From CAYUHZ01 sp964444625 (GTDB lineage: Bacteria; Patescibacteriota; Patescibacteriia; Patescibacteriales; GWC2-42-12): a stretch of DNA of 20,506 nucleotides. The translations under genes were made by a program, and so were the position numbers. The notes under the pieces are model-generated. The model worked only from the letters and a program-made list of their open reading frames with translations. It made no database searches and had not been told where the DNA came from. Position 1 is the stretch's first letter; every line of letters starts with the position of its first letter. Location: positions 1 to 20,506 of the forward strand of contig CAYUHZ010000013.1 of NCBI GenBank assembly GCA_964444625.1. The letters are read 5' to 3'. Below are positions 1 through 7,736 of this stretch, in pieces.

Positions 1-57
1 GATATAAAATCTGGTATACGCTATGATTTAATTGCCTAATTCTCATGCCAACAGGTA

Positions 58-101
58 TAAAAAAGCTCTCGTTTTGCCCTTAATCGGCAAAACGAGAGCT
101 T
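58..101 (-). terminator. Rho-independent terminator after the diguanylate cyclase gene
   Basis: A perfect 16-bp inverted repeat (arms 63-78 and 86-101) encloses a 7-nt loop. Read on the minus strand it is followed by six T residues (64-59). It begins 2 nt after the stop codon of the GGDEF gene. The stem is unusually long and mismatch-free. Confidence 0.92.
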
Positions 102-103
102 AA

Positions 104-2053
104 CTATCTTGTCTTACTTTTCTTCCTCCTTTTAAATAAAAACATTTCGCTATCAGCTTTCTTAATCAAGCTATCAAAATCGCTGCCATGTTCCGGATAA
201 ACCGACCAACCGATGCTAGCGCCGATGGGAATGCCGCCAAAGATCAAATCAATAAAAATGTTTTTAATCTTGGCAACCGCCGCAACGCAGTCATTTTCGC
301 TTTCTATTTTTGACAACAAAACGGAGAACTCATCACCGCCTATTCTGGCAACCGTATCTTCCTCTCTTAGAACTGACTGAAGCTTTTCTCCGATTGTCCT
401 CAGCAGGATATCGCCCTGATCATGGCCATGGATATCGTTCACTTCCTTGAAACGGTCAAGGTCAATATAAATAACCGCGATCCTGTGGTTATGGCGAACT
501 GCCTGTTTTTTAGCGACATCGAACCTCTCCTTAAAAAGATAACGGTTTGGCAAACCGGTCAAAAAATCATGGAAAGCCAAGCGTCTGACTTCTTCTTCGG
601 CCAGCCTTTTCTGGGTGACATCACGAATAATGCCTTGGTTGCCCAGACTTTCTTGGTTGCTGTTCTTTCTGACAGAAGAGGTCAATAGGCAATCAATCGG
701 CTCTCCGTCTTTTCTTTTGAATCTTAAAGAAAAATCTTTAATTCGGCCCTGTTTATTGATCTTAGCCAAAAATATTTCACGATCCGCTTGATCCCAATAT
801 AAAAGCAAAATATGTTTTCCAATCAATTCTTCCCTGGTATAACCAACCATTTTGCACATAGAATCGTTTACCAGAACAAACAAACCATGCTTATCAATGA
901 CATAAATCCCGTCCATTGAATCTTCGGCCAACTGACGATGCAGCTCTTCTTCGCGACGCCTAGACTCTTCTTTATCGGCAAGCGCCTTCAACATATTGTT
1001 GACGCGACAAGCCAATTGGCTGATTTCGTCTCTGCCGCGAATGCTGATTGCTGTTCTTTGACTTCCTTCTTGCCCGATTTGCTTGACTTGCCGACCGAGA
1101 TTAGAAATTCTCTCAAAAACTAATCTCCGCAGAAACAAAAAAACCAGAAACAGGGATGCTAATACGGAAAAAACGGCTAGATAAGCCGCATAACTGGTAT
1201 TCTTCCTGCCAAGTTCAAATATTTTGCGCGAGGATTTAACCAAGACAATCGCCAAAGGCTTTCCCTCGAGATCGTTGATCAAGCGATAAGCATTGATAGT
1301 TTCTTTTTTAAAAAACAACTGTTCATATTGTTTTTTCTCTCGGAATGTTTTTTTGAATCTGATAAAATCTTCCGACAAAACCAAAGAGTCAAAAAGCTCA
1401 ACTTTAACCTCAAGACCAACATATTCGGATAGTTTTTTTGCCTGGTATTGATCGATATATTTTGCCACAAACAAAAAACCATGGCTTGGACCGCTACCAT
1501 CGCTTTTTACAATCTGATGAATGGCTACTTGAGCAAGACCGCCCGGTAATTTTAACAGCCCGTTAAAATAACGATTTCCTTTGATGCTATTTTTAAGCAA
1601 ACTGCTCTGGGCAAGAAAATTTTTAATTTCCCTGCTTACCGGCCGCTCCTGTTGCGACAGCGGGTCAAAAAACTTTACGGCTAAAATGTTGCTGTCATTC
1701 TTCACGAATGCCACCAAGTTTGCTTCTGTTGTTCTCAGGTTATTTACCGTGATGTTATCTTTGACGAACCGTTGATCGCCCGTCAGAGTAAAGCGATAAG
1801 ACTCGTTCCAATTTGCCCAATAAAAAAATGTTGTTTTAAGCCTTTCGGAATCTAAAGAAAGAAAATTCATCACCCGCTCAAGGTTCTTTGAAGCTTCGCG
1901 CTTTTCTAGTTCTAAATAACCGCGGTTAAAAATGGTGGCTGAAGCAAAATAAGTGACGATTATCAAAACGACAACCATCCCGCCGAAAATCAAGATAATC
2001 TTGTCTTGCAAAGTAAAAAATCTTATTTTCAAACGTTCGCCAAGTCTAAGCAT
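104..2053 (-). CDS. Membrane sensor diguanylate cyclase (CHASE4-HAMP-PAS-GGDEF)
   Basis: This 649-residue protein is predicted to make the second messenger c-di-GMP from two GTP in response to an extracytoplasmic and a cytoplasmic signal. The order is: a membrane segment (about 18-42); an extracytoplasmic region resembling CHASE4 (about 55-275) with an FFYWANW-type stretch; a second membrane segment (about 287-310); HAMP; a PAS/PAC module (about 372-480); and a C-terminal GGDEF domain. The active-site loop is an exact GGDEF at 572-576. An RxxD product-inhibition site (REED, 563-566) lies five residues upstream, so the cyclase should be active and feedback-inhibited. No EAL domain is present. 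The ATG has a GAGGTG ribosome-binding site 8 nt upstream, and the gene ends at a strong terminator. The domain calls are confident; the ligand is unknown. Confidence 0.93.
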   Translation of the reverse strand: MLRLGERLKIRFFTLQDKIILIFGGMVVVLIIVTYFASATIFNRGYLELEKREASKNLERVMNFLSLDSERLKTTFFYWANWNESYRFTLTGDQRFVKDNITVNNLRTTEANLVAFVKNDSNILAVKFFDPLSQQERPVSREIKNFLAQSSLLKNSIKGNRYFNGLLKLPGGLAQVAIHQIVKSDGSGPSHGFLFVAKYIDQYQAKKLSEYVGLEVKVELFDSLVLSEDFIRFKKTFREKKQYEQLFFKKETINAYRLINDLEGKPLAIVLVKSSRKIFELGRKNTSYAAYLAVFSVLASLFLVFLFLRRLVFERISNLGRQVKQIGQEGSQRTAISIRGRDEISQLACRVNNMLKALADKEESRRREEELHRQLAEDSMDGIYVIDKHGLFVLVNDSMCKMVGYTREELIGKHILLLYWDQADREIFLAKINKQGRIKDFSLRFKRKDGEPIDCLLTSSVRKNSNQESLGNQGIIRDVTQKRLAEEEVRRLAFHDFLTGLPNRYLFKERFDVAKKQAVRHNHRIAVIYIDLDRFKEVNDIHGHDQGDILLRTIGEKLQSVLREEDTVARIGGDEFSVLLSKIESENDCVAAVAKIKNIFIDLIFGGIPIGASIGWSVYPEHGSDFDSLIKKADSEMFLFKRRKKSKTR

Positions 2054-2136
2054 AATACTTTCACCTCGTTTCTTAATTTTTGAATGAACAAATAAGGCAA
2101 TATTTCAGACTATCAACTTCACCAACAACTATCAAT

Positions 2137-2158
2137 AAAAAACCCGTCTTAATCAGGG
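2137..2158 (-). terminator. Possible weak terminator after the M20 peptidase gene
   Basis: A short CCC/GGG stem (outer pairs of 2143-2158) is followed on the minus strand by six T residues (2142-2137), 28 nt past the peptidase stop. The stem is only about 3-4 bp, so function is doubtful. Confidence 0.3.
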
Positions 2159-2185
2159 CATTGCGCGATCTCTATCAACCGCTTA

Positions 2186-3262
2186 TTATTTTGCGCGGAC
2201 CAACTCAATGATAAAACAAACTAAATCTGCCAGTTCGGTGGTCTTGATAAATTCACGCTTGGTGTGCATATTGCCTCCGCCATAAGAAACATTTACCGCC
2301 TTGATTCCTCGGGAGACAAAAACATTGGCGTCGGTAGCGCCGCCGGAAAAAGACAATATCGGCTTGATGCCTCGACGGCGAAAGGTGTCGGCGATTTTTT
2401 TGATAAATTTGTCGTTGCCCGGATAACGATAGCCTCGGCATTCCAATTTTGACTTAAATATCAATTTTGCTCCGTAGCGGCGGACCTGTTTTTTGCAGGC
2501 GCGATTGATCAGGTCAACCTGTTCTTGCGCCGAGGCTAAATCCTGGCCACTGGCTTCCGCCTGAAAAGAGACCTTCTCGGGAACGCAATTAATCGCCGAA
2601 CCGCCCTTGATTAAACCGATGTTACAAGTAGTTTGCTTGTTTATTCGCCCGAGTTTCATCTCAGCGATTGCTTTGGCCGCCACTTGGATAGCGCTTAATC
2701 CCTTTTCCGGTTCTGCTCCGGCATGCGCGCTTCGCCCGATAATTTTCAAATCAAGATGGTAAATAAACGGCGCCGACAAGCTGATATAGCCAAGCGGTCT
2801 GCCATAATCTATCACCAAGGCCTCTTGGGCTTGTATTTTTTTGAAATCAAGCGCCGCCGCTCCCCTAAGCCCGAGCTCTTCTTCGCGGGTAAAAATTATC
2901 TCTAAGGGACGATGGCTCTGCTTGCGCTTATTGAGATAAATAGCGGCTTCAAGCAAGGCGGCCACTCCGGCTTTGGCATCTGCTCCGAGAATTGTTTTGC
3001 CGTTTGATTTTATTATCTTACCTCTCACCACCGGTTCAACCCTTCTCCCCGGCTCAACCGTATCAAGATGGGAAGAAAGCAACAACGGCTTTCCTTCGCC
3101 CCTAATTCTCAAAATCACATTGCCAAAATCATCTTTGACCGCTTTGAGTTTATTTTTTTTTAAATATTTGATAATAAAATCTGCCACCCCGGCTTCTTGT
3201 CCTGAGGGCGAATCGATTTTTACCAATTCCAAAAAAATTTTTATCACTGCTTTATTAAACAT
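2186..3262 (-). CDS. M20-family metallopeptidase (peptidase T-like)
   Basis: The 358-residue protein is a cytoplasmic zinc-dependent exopeptidase/amidohydrolase of the M20 family, closest in look to peptidase T-like proteins. The di-zinc ligand set is visible in order: SSHLDTV (His65, with Asp67 supporting), GADAKAG (bridging Asp95), FTREEELG (Glu127-129, catalytic base and ligand), VIDYG (Asp152) and NMHTKREF (His333). A dimerisation insert lies between about 165 and 275. The length fits the family. The likely role is trimming small peptides for amino-acid recovery; substrate specificity cannot be read from sequence. No Shine-Dalgarno sequence precedes the ATG. The gene stands alone, between ndk upstream and the diguanylate cyclase downstream. 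Confidence 0.9.
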   Translation of the reverse strand: MFNKAVIKIFLELVKIDSPSGQEAGVADFIIKYLKKNKLKAVKDDFGNVILRIRGEGKPLLLSSHLDTVEPGRRVEPVVRGKIIKSNGKTILGADAKAGVAALLEAAIYLNKRKQSHRPLEIIFTREEELGLRGAAALDFKKIQAQEALVIDYGRPLGYISLSAPFIYHLDLKIIGRSAHAGAEPEKGLSAIQVAAKAIAEMKLGRINKQTTCNIGLIKGGSAINCVPEKVSFQAEASGQDLASAQEQVDLINRACKKQVRRYGAKLIFKSKLECRGYRYPGNDKFIKKIADTFRRRGIKPILSFSGGATDANVFVSRGIKAVNVSYGGGNMHTKREFIKTTELADLVCFIIELVRAK

Positions 3263-3308
3263 AGAAAATCAAAATTTTAACTACCTACATTCTACTGCAA
3301 AATAAGAC

Positions 3309-3338
3309 AAAAATAAAGCCTCGATTTTTATCTAGCTT
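3309..3338 (-). terminator. Possible terminator after ndk
   Basis: An imperfect hairpin (AAGC/GCTT outer pairs and GAT/ATC inner pairs, 3316-3338) is followed on the minus strand by TATTTTT. It lies in the 152-bp gap between ndk and the M20 peptidase gene. The internal loop makes it a weak call. Confidence 0.35.
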
Positions 3339-3414
3339 AACGGGCGAAGCTTGTTTTTAGAGTTGTTTGCTAATAATACTTATCGTGAACTGCGATTTCC
3401 AGCCAAGCTCAAAG

Positions 3415-4026
3415 CTATTCTTTGATTCCGTCCAAATTTATATCATAAAGAATTTTATCCTGAACCAAGTTATATTTCAGAATCTCTTCGGCGGTGAACC
3501 AGATTTTTATTTCTTTCTCGGCTTCGTCGGTCGTGCCGGATGCATGGATCAAATTCCTGATACTGCGCTGATCAATGTCGGCCATTTGATAGGAGTCAAG
3601 AGTGAAGTCGCCGCGGATAGTGCCGACGTCTGATGATAGAGGCTCTGTCCCGCCGGTAATCTTCCTAACTAAGGCTACTGCTTGATTGCCTTGCCAAACC
3701 ATGGCGATTACCGGACCGGAACTCATATACTTGGCGTTTGACTGAAGGATAGCTTTGCCATTTTCTTCAAAAGTAGCAAAGGGCGATTTAATGCCTTTTT
3801 TTTCATAAGCGGCCGCGGCTTTGCGCCCCACTTCGTTAATCCAGGCGTCTCCGCCTACTTCGTAATAATGGCGAACTGCCATCTCTTCCGTTGGAATCAG
3901 CATTTTCAAGGCTAACAGCTTCAAACCGGTTCTCTCATAGCGCGAAACAATCTCGCCAATCAAGGAGCGCTGCACGCCGTCTGGCTTGATGATTACCATA
4001 GTTTTCTCTTTCTTTGGATGATCCAT
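3415..4026 (-). CDS. ndk: Nucleoside diphosphate kinase, long form
   Basis: The enzyme transfers the gamma-phosphate of ATP to nucleoside diphosphates through a phosphohistidine intermediate. The N-terminus has the family signature VIIKPDGVQR (Lys14). YMSSGPVIAMV starts at about 100, and the catalytic histidine is His161 in RNLIHASG. At 203 residues it is about 55-60 longer than the usual 140-150. The extra length sits mainly between HYY (53-55) and YMSSGP (about 60-98), with a smaller insert before the catalytic histidine (145-155) and a short C-terminal extension. My recollection is that Patescibacterial NDKs often carry such inserts. The gene starts 20 nt after the response-regulator stop with no Shine-Dalgarno sequence, so the two are probably co-transcribed. 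Confidence 0.93.
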   Translation of the reverse strand: MDHPKKEKTMVIIKPDGVQRSLIGEIVSRYERTGLKLLALKMLIPTEEMAVRHYYEVGGDAWINEVGRKAAAAYEKKGIKSPFATFEENGKAILQSNAKYMSSGPVIAMVWQGNQAVALVRKITGGTEPLSSDVGTIRGDFTLDSYQMADIDQRSIRNLIHASGTTDEAEKEIKIWFTAEEILKYNLVQDKILYDINLDGIKE

Positions 4027-4046
4027 ATTTTTCTAAAATAAAATAA

Positions 4047-4424
4047 TTACTGTAAATATTTTTCTATTTTTTCGGTTACCAGCGCCGAATCGATGTCAAC
4101 CTTGATCCAATAGTCAGCCGCTCCCAGCAATTTGCCCTTTTCCCTGTCTTCCTCTGTGCCCAGATTGGTCAACAAGATGACCGGGATGTTCTTGGTTTCT
4201 TCGTTTTGTTTTAATGACTCCAACACGGAAAAGCCGTCAAGCTGTGGCATTATCACGTCAAGTAAAATCAAATCTGGCAATTCTGATTTTGCCATTTCTA
4301 ATCCCATTATGCCGTCATTGGCGATAAAAACCCGATAACCGCTTTTTTCAAGCTTAATCTGATACATCCCGGAAATAGCGATATCGTCTTCAACTATTAA
4401 TATTTTTTTTAAGCGATTTGCCAT
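4047..4424 (-). CDS. Single-domain response regulator (CheY-like receiver)
   Basis: This 125-residue protein is a stand-alone receiver domain. It has the acidic pocket VEDD (Asp13-Asp14), the phosphorylation site in LILLDVIMP (Asp56), the switch threonine in LLTNLG (Thr86) and the conserved lysine in WIKVD (Lys108). There is no DNA-binding output domain, so it probably acts by protein contacts or in a phosphorelay. I chose the ATG at 4424 over the in-frame ATG at 4529. The upstream stretch would add a hydrophobic, non-conserved 35-residue leader, and a good extended -10 promoter lies inside that stretch at 4468-4495. The 4529 ATG does overlap the stop of the preceding gene as ATGA, so the longer form is a minor possibility. 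No histidine kinase gene lies in the window. Confidence 0.92.
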   Translation of the reverse strand: MANRLKKILIVEDDIAISGMYQIKLEKSGYRVFIANDGIMGLEMAKSELPDLILLDVIMPQLDGFSVLESLKQNEETKNIPVILLTNLGTEEDREKGKLLGAADYWIKVDIDSALVTEKIEKYLQ

Positions 4425-4467
4425 AATAAAATAAAAAATCAAAGGATGTTTGACTTGTCTAGTTCTG

Positions 4468-4495
4468 ATTATAACAAATAAATAAAAATAAACAA
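4468..4495 (-). promoter_or_regulatory. Sigma70-type extended -10 promoter for the response regulator and ndk
   Basis: On the minus strand, TTGTTT (4495-4490) and a consensus TATAAT (4473-4468) are 16 nt apart. A TGT just before the -10 makes it extended. Transcription would start near 4461, about 37 nt before the ATG at 4424. Confidence 0.65.
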
Positions 4496-4525
4496 GTAGT
4501 ACGCCATATTTTCCATAAAATATTT

Positions 4526-5398
4526 TCATTTAACGGTTAACAACCGGCCGTCGCTGAGAAAAACTATCCTGCCCTGCTCATCAGTACGCAAAATCATAGC
4601 GCCAAGCCTTTCCAGCCTTTTTATTATTCGCAGGCTGGGCAAGCCGAATTTATTGTTTTGGCCGACTTGAATAACGGCATATTGAGGCTTTATTTTGTCC
4701 AAAAATCTCTGACTGCTGGCTGTTTCAGAGCCATGGTGACCAACTTTTAGCACCTGAGCCTTGATGTCTGCCCCGCTTGCCAGAAGATCAGCCTCGCCTT
4801 CCGTCTCCAGATCACCGACAAAAAGAAAACTGTTATCCCGATAAACCAATCTAGCTACAATGGAAAAATTGTTGATATTGTCGGCTTTTTTTCCGACCCA
4901 ACTAAAACGGGGATAAATAATTTCCAGATAACAATCGGATCCCAGAGTAATGGTTTGCGGACGATCAATTAATATTAAAGCGGTGTCTTGGTTGCGGAAA
5001 CCGCCAAGCCAAGCTTGATAATTGGGGTTTTCAAAAACTACTCCCGTATGAGCGGAGACCAGCAAATCGTATCTCTTGCCCACTTCTATCAAGCCGAAAA
5101 GATGATCGTCGTGCGGATGCGTCAATATTGCCAAATCAATTTTTTTATCCCACCAAGGCAAAGCTTTTTCCAGCTCTTTGATCACGCGCGTATCTGGTCC
5201 GCCATCAATTAAAATATTTTGCCCATACGGCGATTTGACCAAAATAGCATCACCTTGTCCGACATTAAAAAACACCACCTCCAACAGCTTAGGCTGATTA
5301 AGCTGGAAATAGAATAAAAAAAAGAGAACAACCAAAAATACAGCAATCAAAACTGCTAAAATTTTATAAAGCTTTTTCGGCATGTTTAAATTATACAT
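4526..5398 (-). CDS. Membrane-anchored ComEC-type metallo-beta-lactamase hydrolase
   Basis: The 290-residue protein has one N-terminal membrane anchor (about 11-32) and then a metallo-beta-lactamase fold like the C-terminal domain of ComEC/Rec2. Visible motifs are FFNVGQGDAILV (about 43-54), ILIDGG (62-67), the metal-binding THPHDDH (His94, His96, Asp98, His99), FVGDLE (Asp196) and VGHHGS (His221-222). In full-length ComEC this domain is thought to act on the incoming non-transported DNA strand. Here it is a separate gene 229 bp after the ComEC channel gene. It has its own -10 elements at 5405-5410 and 5390-5395, which would put transcription starts almost at the ATG (5398) or at the second in-frame ATG (5383). 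The 5383 start gives a more typical anchor (MPKKLYK). Confidence 0.9.
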   Translation of the reverse strand: MYNLNMPKKLYKILAVLIAVFLVVLFFLFYFQLNQPKLLEVVFFNVGQGDAILVKSPYGQNILIDGGPDTRVIKELEKALPWWDKKIDLAILTHPHDDHLFGLIEVGKRYDLLVSAHTGVVFENPNYQAWLGGFRNQDTALILIDRPQTITLGSDCYLEIIYPRFSWVGKKADNINNFSIVARLVYRDNSFLFVGDLETEGEADLLASGADIKAQVLKVGHHGSETASSQRFLDKIKPQYAVIQVGQNNKFGLPSLRIIKRLERLGAMILRTDEQGRIVFLSDGRLLTVK

Positions 5399-5428
5399 GA
5401 TTAAATTATAACAAAAACTTGATACATT
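5390..5428 (-). promoter_or_regulatory. Putative promoter with extended -10 for the MBL-fold gene
   Basis: On the minus strand, TGTTATAAT lies at 5413-5405, with a TTCAAA-like -35 about 17 nt upstream. A second TATAAT follows at 5395-5390. The first would start transcription at about 5398, the A of the annotated ATG. The second would start at about 5383, the next ATG. Transcripts would be leaderless or nearly so. Confidence 0.5.
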
Positions 5429-5627
5429 TTGAAATAAAAAAGCGGACCTTAGTCAGCTCCTGCATGATTAAAACGGTGTTTGATTTTATTTTATGGTTGT
5501 GTCGCCAAATTCGGAGCAAAATTCGAAAAATAACCGCTAAAATTAACTTTTAAAGCGTTAAAAATGCCTCAAAAATCTATTTTAATGTTAGCCATTGGCG
5601 ACTATCCCATAATATTAGTTTTTTGCG

Positions 5628-7187
5628 TTAATTGAGTTGCGCCACTTTTTTCTTCTTTAATAAAACCATGGATAGGCACCAGTAGTAAACCGCCAGCCAG
5701 CCCCACCAAATATAAGCGGTCTCTAACGAAGCGTAGCGCCAACCTCCAAAAAAATTAACCGCTGCGGCAAAATACCATAGCAGCAATTTAACCGGCAGAA
5801 AAAAAACCACGGTTCCTATTGGCATCAAGGCTGACAATAACATGGCGGCAAAAGCGCCGGCCATGATCAGCGGGACAACCCACAATACGAATAAATTCGC
5901 TACCGGCGCAACCAGCGAAAATTGTTTGAAAGAAAAAATCAGCAATGGCCAAGAAAAAACCTGGGCCGCTATGGTCAAGCCAAATATATCCAAGGCCGGC
6001 CGAACAAACCTTGTTTTGATCCACTGGCCGAATTTGGCTTTTTCCAGCCGGTCAAGCTGTTCGCTGATTTTTGGATACACCACGGCTAACCCCAAAACCG
6101 CCAAAAACGACAGTTGAAAACCCAGATCATCGCGCAACAGCCTTGGCTCAATCGCCAGCATTATTGCGGCAGCCAGCACCAACGATCGTTCGGACCGGCT
6201 AGCTCGACCGAGTTCAACCGCCCAGAGCAATAAAAAAACCATTATCCCCGAACGCACCGCTGAAGCCGGCAAGCCAACCAAGATAATAAAAACCGCCGCC
6301 AAAGCGATCGCTAGGAAAAATCCCAGCCTCCTCCTTAGTCCCAGATAAATCGCGATATTCATGGCGGCCGTAGCGATAATAGCGATATTCATACCGGAAA
6401 TCGCCATGATGTGCGTCAAGCCGGAACGGGAAAAGTTTTTAGTAAGCTCAACCGCCACTCCGCGCCGATCGCCCAGCATAATGCCGAGCGCCAAGCCCGC
6501 TCCCTGGTCATCCAGGCCGCGGTAGTAAGTGTCGCGAGCCCACGATTTGAAAAGGAAAATACGGCGATAAAATCCGTCCAACCAACGGCCGAGAACCGCT
6601 TTGTCGCCGATTTTTTCCACTGGCGGATAATAACAAACTGAATAGATATCGCTGCGGGCCAGATAGCGGTCATAAGCGAAATCATTGATCGGTTCGGGAG
6701 CGGCCAATCTGCACCAAAGATTGAGCTGATCGCCATATTGATAAGACGGATACAGCTTGGTTGTTGTCAGCACTCGGCCATTAACAGCCTGCCAATCGGC
6801 GATTGAACCGCCGTCAAGGATGCCTTTCTTTGATAGGGCATCTACCTTTATGGTCAGTTTTTGCTTGTCGGTCCTCAAATCAGGTTCAGCCGCCACTACT
6901 CCGCGCAATAGCACTTCTTTTCCGTTATAGCGCCATATTTGATCGGGTGATGGTTGGGGCAAAGATGCATTATAGCGCCAGACACCAAGCAACAAAAATA
7001 ATGCCAAAAAAAACGAAAACCGGAGCCGCGGTTGCGGCCAAAAAATCACACCAAACACAAAGAGCAGACAACCGCCGGCGAAGCAATAAAAACTTTCTAC
7101 TTGATTTATCTTGCTGGAAAAAGAAGCCAAAGCGATGCCGGAGATAAAAAACAAACAACTAAATAACAATATTTTTGACTTATCCAT
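5628..7187 (-). CDS. comEC: ComEC/Rec2 competence channel protein, N-terminal part only
   Basis: This 519-residue polytopic membrane protein carries the ComEC DNA-uptake channel. A membrane region (about 6-75) leads into a soluble DUF4131/OB-like region (about 80-200). The Competence domain follows (about 220-500), with the signature GLTHIMAISGMNIAI and many membrane helices. The metallo-beta-lactamase domain that usually ends ComEC is missing; the protein stops at QLN. A separate anchored MBL gene follows downstream. The start ATG at 7187 lies only 5 nt after the T-tract of a terminator hairpin (7193-7221) that closes the preceding gene. No Shine-Dalgarno sequence fits in that space, so expression probably depends on read-through or leaderless initiation. 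The likely role is DNA uptake across the inner membrane, which small CPR cells may use to acquire nucleic acid. Confidence 0.92.
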   Translation of the reverse strand: MDKSKILLFSCLFFISGIALASFSSKINQVESFYCFAGGCLLFVFGVIFWPQPRLRFSFFLALFLLLGVWRYNASLPQPSPDQIWRYNGKEVLLRGVVAAEPDLRTDKQKLTIKVDALSKKGILDGGSIADWQAVNGRVLTTTKLYPSYQYGDQLNLWCRLAAPEPINDFAYDRYLARSDIYSVCYYPPVEKIGDKAVLGRWLDGFYRRIFLFKSWARDTYYRGLDDQGAGLALGIMLGDRRGVAVELTKNFSRSGLTHIMAISGMNIAIIATAAMNIAIYLGLRRRLGFFLAIALAAVFIILVGLPASAVRSGIMVFLLLWAVELGRASRSERSLVLAAAIMLAIEPRLLRDDLGFQLSFLAVLGLAVVYPKISEQLDRLEKAKFGQWIKTRFVRPALDIFGLTIAAQVFSWPLLIFSFKQFSLVAPVANLFVLWVVPLIMAGAFAAMLLSALMPIGTVVFFLPVKLLLWYFAAAVNFFGGWRYASLETAYIWWGWLAVYYWCLSMVLLKKKKVAQLN

Positions 7188-7192
7188 ATTTT

Positions 7193-7221
7193 AAAAAGGG
7201 GCAGGATGAAAATCCCGCCCC
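7193..7221 (-). terminator. Intrinsic terminator between the small secreted-protein gene and comEC
   Basis: On the minus strand, GGGGCGGGAT and ATCCTGCCCC form a 10-bp stem with one G-U pair and the loop TTTC. It is followed by TTTTT (7197-7193). It starts 5 nt after one stop codon and ends 5 nt before the comEC ATG. Confidence 0.85.
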
Positions 7222-7226
7222 GGTCG

Positions 7227-7607
7227 TTACCTTCTTGCTCTTAATTCTTTTTTAGTTTTCTGAAAAACATCTGATAAAAACAGATAATCGCGCTCTAATT
7301 CTATTTTTAATGCTAAAAGATTATTGTCTTCATTCCTTTTAATCAAATCTCTGATGATTAAATAAAAATAAATACTGGGCAATTGGCTGATGTATTTGCC
7401 GTTTTTATCATAAATGAAATAAAAATCATTGCCCGGTTGGTTGGCTAATAAATCCTTGATCTTTAAAACCATAATCGCGTTGTCATGGCACAGCCTGCTC
7501 AACTCGATTTTCATCTTTTCCGCTTCGCCAGCTTCGGCTTGCGCCATCGCCGGAAAAAACGCAAAAATCAACAAACCGATTGCCAAAATAACCTTCGCTT
7601 TTTTCAT
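7227..7607 (-). CDS. Small secreted protein of unknown function
   Basis: This 126-residue protein is not recognised. It has a clear signal peptide: a KK start, the hydrophobic core VILAIGLLIFAFF (6-18) and a signal-peptidase-I site AMAQA near 20-24. The mature part is charged, largely helical and rich in Lys/Glu/Asp, with one cysteine (about 40) and no metal or catalytic motif. It ends in KKELRARR. The ATG has the best ribosome-binding site in the window (AAAGGAGG, 6 nt upstream). A plausible promoter lies at 7628-7656 and the gene ends at its own terminator, so it is a monocistronic, probably well-translated exported protein. Confidence 0.75.
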   Translation of the reverse strand: MKKAKVILAIGLLIFAFFPAMAQAEAGEAEKMKIELSRLCHDNAIMVLKIKDLLANQPGNDFYFIYDKNGKYISQLPSIYFYLIIRDLIKRNEDNNLLALKIELERDYLFLSDVFQKTKKELRARR

Positions 7608-7627
7608 TTCCCCCTCCTTTGATTAAA

Positions 7628-7656
7628 AGAATAAAACCCTCCGCTTGGCGATTCAA
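7628..7656 (-). promoter_or_regulatory. Putative promoter of the small secreted-protein gene
   Basis: On the minus strand, TTGAAT (7656-7651) and TATTCT (7633-7628) are separated by 17 nt. A start near 7621 leaves a short leader that contains the strong AGGAGG ribosome-binding site. Confidence 0.45.
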
Positions 7657-7736
7657 ACCGAAGCTTTCAAAATATGCTCTCTGGAAATATTTAAAAAACA
7701 TTTCAATCTATCATGGAACCGATAAAAATACAAGGA

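Noticed and set aside
4450..4475. Plus-strand TTGACT and TATAAC as a promoter
   Set aside because: The spacing is 14 nt and no plus-strand gene follows. The same bases give a better minus-strand promoter for the response regulator.
5399..5627. 229-bp gap after comEC as a remnant joining it to the MBL domain, or an RNA gene
   Set aside because: No frame carries recognisable ComEC sequence and no strong structure was found apart from the promoter elements next to the MBL gene.
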